A DNA stretch of 18,108 nt from Ichthyophonus hoferi (Eukaryota; Opisthokonta; Ichthyosporea; Ichthyophonida; Ichthyophonidae), in assembly GCA_002751075.1 (NCBI GenBank), contig NAOQ01000036.1, positions 93,886 through 111,993 of the forward strand, in the 5' to 3' direction. A model generated the notes under the pieces. It saw nothing but the letters and a program-made list of their open reading frames with translations, was not told the origin of the DNA and ran no database searches. Position 1 is the first letter of the stretch; each line of letters begins with the position of its first letter. Below, one piece after another: positions 10,748 through 14,705 of this stretch. Position numbers and translations under genes: made by a program.

Positions 10748-11855
10748 TGTATATATGTATGTATATATGTTTGTATGTATGTATATATATATATGTATAT
10801 GTTTGCACATTATATATGTGCATATAATAAGCCAGAGTCACTAGATATACATATATATATCTCTCTATCTCACTCTCCGTGCTTCTTTTATACACATTCT
10901 CCCCTCGACCTATAAATAGGTATAGTCCTAACAATACAGCATAATACCCTTTAATTTTATGCAAGATTAGGTTCAAACATGCATGGAATATATACATATG
11001 TATACATACGTACATATATAAATACGTACATATATATCCATACATAAGTATATAATCCAAACCTTTACCTTATCTAACTACGCCAGTTTATTGGCCTAAT
11101 ATCATGCCTATAATGTATGACTACATACCATAAGAGATAAGTTCCGGGGTGGGTGCCGTTATTCCATTCTCAAATTGCTTCATTAGTTTAAAACATGCGG
11201 CTTGGGCATCCATGGCCGCTGATTGGTGAACATAAGTAAATAAAAAAGCAAACAAAAATATAGAAAGAGAGCACTGTGCTATGTTACCTTATAGTGACAA
11301 CATAATATGTTAGTGTTAAATCATATCACATTATACTATACTAGACTATATTAATATTACTGCTATATTATATTCTATTACATTATATTCTATTATATTA
11401 TATTATATTATATTGTATTATGTTGTATTATGTTGTATTATATTGTATTATATTGCATTATGTCATATTATATTATATCATATCATATTATATTATTATA
11501 TTATATTATCTTTTATTACATTATATTATATTATATCATTTTATTCTATTATATTATATTATATCATATTCTATTATATTACACTATATTATATTATGTT
11601 ATATTATATTATATTATGTTATATTATATTATATTAGATACTATTATATACACCAACCCACCCACCCCTTCTTCCTTCTCCTTTCCTACCTATAGTCTTT
11701 TCTTTATAATGAGCTATTTCCTTCCTAAGTTCCTCAGCCCTCTCTCCATACTTCTCTCTTGTAGCTTCATAATACCCCATCTTCTGTCTTAATTCAGGTG
11801 AGTCATGCTCCGCCTCGTGTAAAGCAATGACTGGCAGTTCCACTTGTACCTCCAT
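22..11855 (-). CDS. BAR-PH-RhoGAP protein, GRAF/oligophrenin family (whole gene, 23-24 exons)
   Basis: The spliced product should be a GTPase-activating protein for Rho-family GTPases that binds curved membrane through its BAR-PH module, acting at the plasma membrane, endocytic sites and the actin cytoskeleton. Seen in the joined exons: BAR at about residues 10-246, PH at about 259-376, RhoGAP at about 391-574, then a Ser/Pro-rich tail, about 733-735 residues in total. RhoGAP core residues are present: arginine finger R419 in GIYRVSG, K458 and R462 in SVLKLYLR, N526 and N532 in the NQMTPLNL segment, and the GP at 538-539. Only GRAF/oligophrenin proteins (ARHGAP26, ARHGAP10, ARHGAP42, OPHN1) have this domain order. 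Human members are roughly 760-870 residues and most end in SH3; no SH3 exon is seen here, as in OPHN1. Introns run 214-661 bp. Every junction keeps frame. The far left end is uncertain, so the 3' boundary is provisional. Residue numbers shift by 2 if the alternative exon 10 donor is used. Confidence 0.93.
541..632. repeat. TACA/CATA microsatellite
   Basis: A nearly pure core at 573-604 with degenerate flanks. It starts one base past the exon 23 donor, so that donor (GTATGT on the minus strand) is effectively the first unit of the array. Confidence 0.95.
634..703 (-). CDS. Exon 23: C-terminal tail exon
   Basis: Residues 693-715 (RYSFDPPRLSDFDGDPTL and following) plus two bases. Acceptor CATCTATCTAG, donor GTATGT at the start of a GTAT-rich microsatellite. 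If unspliced, the frame reaches a TGA within a few codons, so this could also be the last exon. A phase-0 donor (GTATGA) 4 bp further on is an alternative, ending the exon at 630. Confidence 0.72.
815..900. repeat. Degenerate 5-bp periodic tract
   Basis: TATAT/TATTG/CATTA/TACTA pentamers in register, in the intron between exons 22 and 23. Confidence 0.75.
1121..1430 (-). CDS. Exon 22: Ser/Pro-rich tail, largest exon
   Basis: Residues 590-692 plus one base. Many S-P and T-P dipeptides (LSPDN, ITSPRLGRFAKRF, LSSPREPIPVDSTP, GNDSPPPIIRSPEP) with a small basic patch (GRFAKRF). Serine/proline-rich linkers follow RhoGAP in human GRAF proteins and carry phosphorylation and SH3-ligand sites; here the lengthy PPP run could serve the same role (inference). 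Acceptor CCCCGTCCAG, donor GTGAGT, phase 0 in, phase 1 out. Confidence 0.9.
1562..1840. repeat. 30-bp minisatellite, about 9 copies
   Basis: The consensus unit is six pentamers: AACAT AGAAT AACAT AGTAC followed by AATAT AACTT. Units at about 1621-1830 keep exact 30-bp spacing, apart from one unit with a small deletion near 1670. It lies in the intron between exons 21 and 22. The open frame across it (LYCTMLFYVK repeats on the minus strand) is only a by-product. Confidence 0.95.
1922..1967 (-). CDS. Exon 21: 46-bp post-RhoGAP exon
   Basis: Residues 574-589; R574 is completed across the GC-AG intron, then SGSNRFSFENIDQLM. The acceptor CCTGCCTCCCTTCAG has a strong pyrimidine tract and the donor is GTAAGA. 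Phase 2 in, phase 0 out. No named domain. Confidence 0.8.
2354..2406 (-). CDS. Exon 20: RhoGAP last helix, GC donor
   Basis: Residues 557-573 plus two bases. GVIMSMLIEYHEVIESK matches the last RhoGAP helix (NIVVEILIEHYEKIF in GRAF1). The acceptor is ACCAATCATAG. The donor reads AGAG/GCAAGT, the classical consensus for rare GC-AG introns. The nearby GT (GTTAAA) gives the wrong phase for exon 21. Confidence 0.88.
2598..2619. repeat. AT dinucleotide run
   Basis: Eleven AT units a few bases downstream of the exon 19 donor region, in the intron between exons 19 and 20. Confidence 0.9.
2641..2755 (-). CDS. Exon 19: RhoGAP NxMxxxNLxxxxGP segment
   Basis: Residues 518-556. The split codon gives K518, then VSTHHETNQMTPLNLGVCIG and PSVIRTEN. 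This is the conserved RhoGAP NkMtxxNLaxxfGPtl block; family F before GP is replaced by I537. Acceptor ACTCAG, donor GTATGT, phase 2 in, phase 0 out. Confidence 0.95.
2939..2996. repeat. TACA microsatellite
   Basis: Pure TACA units at about 2945-2980, then mixed TATACATA. Located in the intron between exons 18 and 19. Confidence 0.95.
3184..3292 (-). CDS. Exon 18: RhoGAP LPxxN segment
   Basis: Residues 482-517 plus two bases. LSNLIIGRLPETNGILLSAV followed by CNHLY matches the RhoGAP stretch rellxkLPxxNrxxLxxLxxHLxkV. Donor GTATGT. The acceptor TATATATACAG sits on the end of a TA/TG microsatellite instead of a pyrimidine tract. Phase 1 in, phase 2 out. Confidence 0.92.
3294..3414. repeat. Compound TA / TG / GTAT microsatellite at a 3' splice site
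   Basis: (TA)n, then TG-rich and GTAT-rich units, then a second (TA)n. Its left end forms the acceptor of exon 18. Confidence 0.93.
3661..3798 (-). CDS. Exon 17: RhoGAP central helices
   Basis: Residues 436-481 plus one base. It contains TSVLKLYLRQIEPPLIHYDS, the RhoGAP signature LKxyLRxLpePLi, with the GTPase-contacting K458 and R462. Acceptor CACTGCAG, donor GTAAGT, phase 1 in and out. Residues before the signature (NPEAGLNELKLCSTVE) are the usual variable segment. Confidence 0.96.
4460..4540 (-). CDS. Exon 16: RhoGAP arginine-finger exon
   Basis: Residues 409-435 plus one base. TKMDLVGIYRVSGGVKKVAG matches the RhoGAP pattern rGlxxxGIyRvsG. R419 is the arginine finger that enters the GTPase active site. 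Acceptor AATGACAG, donor GTATGT, phase 1 in and out. Confidence 0.95.
5107..5160 (-). CDS. Exon 15: RhoGAP domain start
   Basis: Residues 391-408 (DLSKGILLANDVITLLEE) plus one base: the first RhoGAP helix, comparable with EAGFNFVRKCIQAVETRG of GRAF1. Acceptor GTAACAG, donor GTATAT. The exon contains one of the window's TGACGTCA octamers, directly followed by TTGG. Confidence 0.88.
5125..5136. promoter_or_regulatory. TGACGTCA octamer fused to an inverted CCAAT
   Basis: The string is TGACGTCATTGG, a CRE/ATF-type palindrome overlapping the complement of CCAAT, inside exon 15. Four more TGACGTCA copies lie at 1908-1915, 3740-3747 (exon 17), 4169-4176 and 12897-12904. Three copies share ATGACGTCAT and two share TGACGTCAGC. 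Binding by CREB/ATF and NF-Y proteins is known for such sites in animals; use here is inference. Confidence 0.4.
5398..5475. repeat. GTAT microsatellite
   Basis: About 13 uninterrupted units from 5399 to 5450, then variant units with ACGTACGT. In the intron between exons 14 and 15. Confidence 0.95.
5579..5621 (-). CDS. Exon 14: 43-bp PH-RhoGAP linker
   Basis: Residues 377-390 (RANQPKNSPKSDIS) plus one base. Low-complexity polar linker between PH and RhoGAP. Acceptor TTTCAG, strong donor GTAAGT; phase 0 in, phase 1 out. Confidence 0.85.
5715..5792. repeat. Degenerate 5-bp periodic tract
   Basis: Pentamers of the type TAGAA, TATGG, TATGA and TACGG follow one another in register. In the intron between exons 13 and 14. 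Confidence 0.7.
6012..6087 (-). CDS. Exon 13: PH C-terminal helix
   Basis: Residues 351-376. YMFQVVSQAEKDEWLALLGR carries the near-invariant PH tryptophan (W365) in the closing helix; GRAF1 has TLQAFSEANRKLWLEAM here. The acceptor CATTAG follows a long T tract and the donor is GTGAGT. Phase 2 in, phase 0 out. Confidence 0.95.
6370..6445 (-). CDS. Exon 12: PH strands 5-6
   Basis: Residues 326-350 plus two bases. EMIDGLSDCECNRPFCFIVG contains the RPFCF core strand of a PH domain, matching DKRFCFDIEV of GRAF1. Acceptor GGTGCAG, donor GTACGT, phase 1 in and phase 2 out. The spread-out cysteines (DCEC) are not a family feature that I know of. Confidence 0.9.
6580..6700. repeat. Degenerate 5-bp periodic tract (TATAC type)
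   Basis: Runs of TATAC, TATCC, TACAT and TATGC pentamers in the intron between exons 11 and 12. Similar register to the tracts at 815-900 and 11320-11640. Confidence 0.85.
7093..7132 (-). CDS. Exon 11: 40-bp micro-exon inside the PH domain
   Basis: Residues 313-325 (PFLSNKIEPLTIE) plus one base. It has an acceptor ending TATACAG and a consensus donor AAG/GTATGT. It enters in phase 0 and leaves in phase 1, which is exactly what is needed to join exon 10 (phase 0) to the CAG acceptor of exon 12 (phase 1). Without it the two neighbours do not join at their best sites. Confidence 0.83.
7489..7589 (-). CDS. Exon 10: PH strands 2-4
   Basis: Residues 279-312. The split codon gives W279, so the joined sequence reads TQWVSHYARIKVNSNVIELV, matching FTWIKHYCTYDK in GRAF1. 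Two in-phase donors lie 6 bp apart: GTAAAC after position 7489 (used here) and GTAAAA after 7495, which would drop two residues. Both leave phase 0. Confidence 0.88.
7618..7760. repeat. Degenerate 5-bp periodic tract (ATCAT / CTATC type)
   Basis: ATCAT repeats followed by CTATC and CTACT pentamers, filling most of the intron between exons 9 and 10. Confidence 0.75.
7804..7900 (-). CDS. Exon 9: BAR-PH linker and first PH strand
   Basis: Residues 247-278 plus one base. A linker (AFKHRHSTYSLDQSTEK) leads into EGYLLLQ, the first PH strand, matching the MEGYLYVQ of GRAF1. I chose the acceptor at CATACTCCAG because it follows a strong pyrimidine stretch and gives the family's linker length; an AG 39 bp further in is also phase-compatible. 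Donor GTACGT leaves one base that completes the PH tryptophan codon in exon 10. Confidence 0.87.
8139..8192 (-). CDS. Exon 8: end of BAR domain, 54 bp
   Basis: Residues 229-246 (SRKDLRHYNMEERAAALE), a charged helix corresponding to the TRNNFESTRQEVERLMQRM end of the GRAF1 BAR domain. Acceptor TATGCAG, donor GTATGG, phase 0 both sides. Confidence 0.9.
8467..8571 (-). CDS. Exon 7: last BAR helix
   Basis: Residues 194-228, beginning IFNYIFGHLDFYRSSGRMVK. The FYxxG pattern matches FLQGLFTFYHEGYELAQEF of GRAF1, where the last BAR helix begins. The acceptor CCCTTAG was chosen because it is the only nearby AG keeping this frame open. Donor GTAAGT, phase 0 both sides. Confidence 0.92.
8983..9090 (-). 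CDS. Exon 6: BAR domain, 108 bp
   Basis: Residues 158-193, containing ENLEKERLTYYEKEVFYMNI and ending GFIQP. This lines up with [20 protein letters not shown] and the FVEPLLSF turn of GRAF1. Acceptor ATACAG, strong donor GTAAGT, phase 0 both sides. Confidence 0.93.
9117..9198. repeat. TATATG hexamer microsatellite
   Basis: TATATG and TATAGG units in tandem, 27 bp upstream of exon 6 on the coding strand. Confidence 0.93.
9296..9440. repeat. Compound repeat: ATAGATAC, then AAAC, then CATA
   Basis: Three different repeat units follow directly: ATACATAG-type octamers at 9297-9340, AAAC units at 9340-9362, and CATA units at 9366-9409 with broken units to 9440. All in the intron between exons 5 and 6. 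Confidence 0.94.
9600..9689 (-). CDS. Exon 5: BAR domain, 90 bp
   Basis: Residues 128-157. KSCDDFNKASTSYYTNTQAI followed by a basic LARRK aligns well with the KFDKESEKYYSILEKHLNLS-AKKK stretch of GRAF1, which belongs to the membrane-facing concave surface in BAR dimers. The acceptor has a clear pyrimidine tract (CCCCCTTCCTTACAG); the donor is GTATAA. Phase 0 both sides. Confidence 0.93.
9795..9860. repeat. Degenerate 5-bp periodic tract (ATACT type)
   Basis: ATACT, ATTGT and ATTAT pentamers in tandem in the intron between exons 4 and 5. Confidence 0.7.
10151..10219 (-). CDS. Exon 4: BAR domain, 69 bp
   Basis: Residues 105-127, beginning VHALNQLEEALAVYLDSEVA, an acidic amphipathic helix typical of the middle of a BAR domain. 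Flanked by an acceptor ending GGCAG and donor GTATAT. Phase 0 on both sides; this starts a run of symmetric phase-0 exons through the BAR domain. Confidence 0.88.
10569..10624 (-). CDS. Exon 3: BAR domain, 56 bp
   Basis: Residues 86-104 (SHLVEIIDKVEAQRGTHV), matching the SLKEFARLLIAVEEER part of GRAF1. Donor is GTAGGT. The acceptor ATACATACAG is formed by the edge of a TATG/CATA microsatellite about 180 bp long, so the usual pyrimidine tract is missing. Phase 1 in, phase 0 out. Confidence 0.87.
10626..10803. repeat. Long TATG microsatellite at the exon 3 splice acceptor
   Basis: The longest array in the window, about 178 bp of TATG with scattered TATATATG variants. It touches the AG of the exon 3 acceptor. 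Confidence 0.96.
11129..11218 (-). CDS. Exon 2: BAR domain helix 1 continuation
   Basis: Residues 56-85, including DAQAACFKLMKQFENG, which aligns with the ALRNLSMAVQKFSQSL region of human GRAF1. The acceptor is CACCAATCAG and the donor GTATGT. Phase 1 in and phase 1 out keep the frame with both neighbours. The acceptor contains the 9-mer CACCAATCA shared with exons 16 and 20. Confidence 0.9.
11325..11640. repeat. TATTA/ATATT pentamer array, about 315 bp
   Basis: Tandem TATTA pentamers with TGTTG, TATCA and TTCTA variants, filling most of the intron between exons 1 and 2. All three plus-strand frames stay open through it because the unit has no stop in that direction. Confidence 0.92.
11690..11855 (-). 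CDS. Exon 1: start codon and first BAR helix
   Basis: Residues 1-55, starting at the ATG at 11855-11853. The segment HDSPELRQKMGYYEATREKY matches the start of GRAF and ACAP BAR domains, where a DSP motif precedes the first long helix. No in-frame ATG lies between this one and the upstream in-frame stop, which is why I chose it. The exon ends in phase 1 at donor GTAGGA. A non-coding upstream exon cannot be excluded. Confidence 0.9.
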
Positions 11856-12158
11856 ATTGTCTAATGAGGGGATGAGGCGATGGAAGAAGGAAGCAGTAAT
11901 GTATAGAGGTAGGAGACGAGTGTGTTAGGAGTAGGTCGTGAAGGCAAGGTAGAAAGGTAGAATTGTTTCTATGAAGTAAAACTAAAACATGTGTGATGGT
12001 TGATGTTATAAAAAGCTTTGGGTAATGGGTGGGTTTTTACCTCTACCTTAGAAATAATAGTAAGATCTACAATGACATGTATATATACCTGGAGATGTGC
12101 ATAAATAAATGGTAGCATATATATGTATAATTCCCTGTAGTCCTCTCTAGCTGTTTGC

Positions 12159-12202
<44 letters not shown>

Positions 12203-12575
12203 GTGTGTGTACGTATGTATGTACTGCTCTTTAGTTGTTTTGACACTATGACCTTTACAAAATAATATTCGATCTACATAGTACAAATTCATAATAAATA
12301 AATCAAGATCCAGAAGACCTACTTTTAAAAAAAATCTTTCCCGAGATACAAAAGGATTGGTCCCTGCCTGTACGAATTAATTTTAAATGCATTTGCAATA
12401 GTTTACTAATGGCTCTTGATTATAATTGGTTTGGATTAATTATAGAAAGCTATCTTACTCCCTAAAAACAAAATTCCCATGCCAGGAATTTTTAATTAAC
12501 CATGACCATACTCTCGGATATCATACTCGAATTAGCACTAAATAGAGTTAAGTGGGTGGCATATAGTAATTGTTA
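11856..12575. other. Presumed 5' region of the minus-strand gene; no gene seen
   Basis: About 720 bp between the start codon of the BAR-PH-RhoGAP gene and the plus-strand ORF at 12576. It contains the GT microsatellite and two ATTGG pentamers (about 12354 and 12425), but I see no convincing TATA box or CpG island. A non-coding first exon could lie here. If the ORF to its right is real, this is a divergent promoter region. Confidence 0.4.
12160..12224. repeat. GT dinucleotide and GTAT microsatellite
   Basis: (TG)n at about 12165-12190, then GTAT, TG and GTACG variants. In the presumed upstream region of the BAR-PH-RhoGAP gene. Confidence 0.94.
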
Positions 12576-12896
12576 ATGTCCTCTTACAATTGTAAGAACT
12601 CTGGCAGGCAAGACCTTAAGGACACATACCAAGGGAGGCCATGGCCGTGTTGTAGCGAAGTTATCAGTCATGGAGAAAGGACTATATGTATTTCCATGAA
12701 TTCTACCGACATAAGCACCATATTATGTGCAGTAGTAGCGTCAACAGGGAGTCTTGACAGGTTGGAAGGTCAACTACACGCATCCTGGCGAGAACAGGAG
12801 CTTGTTGCGTACTTGCATGTCTTTGGCATGGCTCAAAAAGAATTTATAGAACGTTCTGGCTCTCATAACTCTAAGGGAGCTTACAAGTGGCTCTAG
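12576..12896 (+). CDS. Unrecognised 106-codon ORF, possible single-exon gene or terminal exon
   Basis: Runs from the ATG at 12576 to a TAG at 12894-12896. The TTG upstream is not needed as a start. The stretch is clearly richer in GC than its surroundings, which argues for selection. The C-terminal half, for example SLDRLEGQLHASWREQELVA, is predicted to be helical and charged; CAVVASTG before it is more hydrophobic. I see no signal peptide or known motif. Two AATAAA signals follow at 13028-13033 and 13049-13054, about 135 and 155 bp past the stop. Acceptor-like AGs (CTGGCAG near 12607) mean it could be a last exon starting later. I do not recognise the protein. Confidence 0.4.
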   Translation: MSSYNCKNSGRQDLKDTYQGRPWPCCSEVISHGERTICISMNSTDISTILCAVVASTGSLDRLEGQLHASWREQELVAYLHVFGMAQKEFIERSGSHNSKGAYKWL

Positions 12897-13027
12897 TGAC
12901 GTCAGCACTAGGCACTTGCTACATGGAACAGTTAGAATATCGTAAAAACTAATACAAACTGCATCTATTCAATGAGGGTAGTTAAACTAATATGGGTTTA
13001 GTCACAAATTATTAAACATAACATTTT

Positions 13028-13054
13028 AATAAAACTTTGTGAAGAAGTAATAAA
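13028..13054 (+). terminator. Two AATAAA poly(A) signals
   Basis: AATAAA at 13028-13033 and 13049-13054, suitably placed for a transcript carrying the 12576-12896 ORF. AATAAA is common in AT-rich DNA, so this alone is weak. Confidence 0.35.
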
Positions 13055-13107
13055 GTATTGTAATATTAAAATATTGAAGTATAACTTTTCAAATATATTA
13101 TGTGTAT

Positions 13108-13113
13108 TTTATT
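13108..13113 (-). terminator. AATAAA poly(A) signal, minus strand
   Basis: About 35 bp downstream of the TAG that ends the 49-codon ORF, facing the plus-strand signals at 13028-13054. Confidence 0.3.
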
Positions 13114-13146
13114 ATAGTTATAAGCAAATAATAGTAATATTCTTGG

Positions 13147-13296
13147 CTACAACGAGGCACGTGCTTCTACTGTGTGAACTACTTCCCAGTGTACCGTACC
13201 ACATTTGATGACTAAAATAAATGGACCTGTTTTGGTAAGATAATGTTGTTGCGCAGTGTGTGAATGAGTAAAGATTCTATGAATTCTACAGAGCAT
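13147..13296 (-). CDS. Unrecognised 49-codon ORF, possible terminal exon
   Basis: From ATG 13296-13294 to TAG at 13147-13149. The second half, VIKCGTVHWEVVHTVEARAS, looks like genuine protein rather than translated AT-rich filler, and this region is GC-richer than the flanks. An in-frame acceptor-like AACAG inside suggests it may be a last exon starting near 13225. AATAAA on the same strand at 13113-13108 lies about 35 bp after the stop. The family is unknown; an old transposon fragment is an alternative. Confidence 0.27.
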   Translation of the reverse strand: MLCRIHRIFTHSHTAQQHYLTKTGPFILVIKCGTVHWEVVHTVEARASL

Positions 13297-13299
13297 TGT

Positions 13300-14460
13300 T
13301 AGGCAAACCAGTCACAGTTAGTGTTCATCTTTTATTGGGTGACACTTGTTGAGTTGTTTTTTTTTCGAATACTTTTAAAAATAACCATAAATGGTAGTAT
13401 ATAATAATAAAGAAAAGCTATTAAACCAACCAATATATAGGTAGAAGTAGCTGAGCAATGAGATAAAAGAGAAAAATTATGACTTTTTTTTACATATATT
13501 TATATAATGATATGTATGCAATTACAATGATAAATCCAATGAACAGAAAATAATGTTTGATAGTTTGAAAGGCTTAACTTCGGCAAATTATAGCTCAGCA
13601 TTTTATTAGATACAAAGACATTTTTGAACGCAAAGCAAAGCAAAGCAAAATACTTTGAAACACAATTGGTTGATGTTTTAATCAGAATGCACTGATCAGA
13701 TTGATAAGGCCTACCTGCAGGTATGCGATAAAACCTTACCGCGTGGACCACAAGCACGTAAGTAAGCCAGATGATTTGTCCTAACTCTAGTGCACGTTGT
13801 TCTATTAATTTCTATTAAATTCCATTATATTCTTGTGTCTTACTAGCAAACGTGTAATAAATCTTAGCATTTCTCATAAATCTTGAGTTAAAATATTGCC
13901 ACGTGGCGTCATTAATCAAGATTATTATCAAAAAGCCACAGGGATTACCACCATCGTCAACGTACATTATCAACAAGATGGGTGAAATCTCCCTAATATA
14001 AGTAGTATTAAAATATTGCTAGAAAATAAAGGCTTATTATTTAATTTAGATATTTCTCTATGTAAATATTATAATTGTTTAATGTAACACCCCTTAAGTC
14101 AGTATTTTCTCAATTCTCAATGGATATAAGTTACAGGTACTGAACCTGTCTATACTTATATCCAACAAACATGCTACTTCTAATTGTAACAGCATCTCTG
14201 GGCTTATAGTAGACTGCAGTTGTATAAGTGTAGCTTTTGTAAGAGACTTCAATAACGAATCAAGAATTAAACATCTTTTTTTTCATACGTCAACAATAGT
14301 TAACTACTTATGACGTACATTTGCTTTACAGTTGCCTTCTTTTTCTTTTTATTACCTTTAAAACAATGTAATGCTAAATGCATTTAAAAGTACCAGGAAT
14401 TGAACTATGAAGTATATGGTAAATAGAGTTTTTCTTCAATAAAAAATAAAATAAAACTAA
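13300..14460. other. AT-rich stretch without a recognised gene
   Basis: No domain-bearing ORF. An 85-codon minus-strand frame at 13500-13757 starts in a GC-richer patch (13690-13780) but runs into low-complexity Phe/Tyr/Asn-rich translation. A short AAAGC run lies at 13631-13648. The hairpin at 14121-14164 is listed separately. Confidence 0.5.
14121..14164. other. Imperfect hairpin, 10-bp outer and 6-bp inner stem
   Basis: TGGATATAAG (14121-14130) pairs with CTTATATCCA (14155-14164). Inside it ACAGGT (14133-14138) pairs with ACCTGT (14044+100, i.e. 14144-14149), leaving a 5-nt loop and a 2/5-nt internal loop. Such a structure may come from a small inverted-repeat transposon or act in RNA; the sequence cannot decide. 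Confidence 0.6.
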
Positions 14461-14472
14461 TTAAAAAACAGT

Positions 14473-14517
14473 CCAATGTGTGATTAGCCGTATATTTTTA
14501 TGTATTTCAATATAAAA
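14473..14517 (+). promoter_or_regulatory. CCAAT box plus TATA box arrangement
   Basis: CCAAT at 14473-14477 and TATAAAA at 14511-14517, 33 bp apart, followed by a locally GC-richer segment (14519-14550) where a start site would be expected near 14540. Spacing suits a metazoan core promoter. No ORF follows within several hundred bases, so any transcript would be non-coding or have a distant exon. TATA-like strings are frequent in this DNA. Confidence 0.25.
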
Positions 14518-14559
14518 ACCCGACCTGGGCCGTCTGTGTAGAGTTGGCCTCCTAGTTAA

Positions 14560-14705
14560 TTGTTTTACTTTTCTTTAATCCCTCTTTTTGTTTCTTTTTT
14601 ATTTATTGTTCTTGTTGCTTCACTTTCATATTCTCTTTTCTTCTCTGCTTTTATCTATTTGTGTGCATATATATATATATATATCTTCTTTTTCTCTTCT
14701 CTATT
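14560..14705 (+). other. Pyrimidine-rich tract
   Basis: About 145 bp dominated by T and C (TTTTACTTTTCTTTAATCC and following to TTCTCTTCTC), interrupted by an AT run. Strand asymmetry is stronger than anywhere else in the window. Confidence 0.55.
14667..14684. repeat. AT dinucleotide run
   Basis: Nine AT units at the end of a pyrimidine-rich tract. Confidence 0.9.

Noticed and set aside
10506-11060. 184-codon minus-strand frame, the longest open frame in the window
   Set aside because: Mostly microsatellite translation (YIHT repeats). Only residues encoded by exon 3 (10569-10624) are real, bounded by clear splice sites.
11413-11792. Three plus-strand frames rich in LYYI
   Set aside because: All three frames are open because the TATTA pentamer array has no stop codon in that direction; the right part runs antisense over exon 1.
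13500-13757. 85-codon minus-strand frame
   Set aside because: The first 30 residues look mixed and plausible, but the rest is biased filler, with no splice structure I can defend; kept only as a comment.
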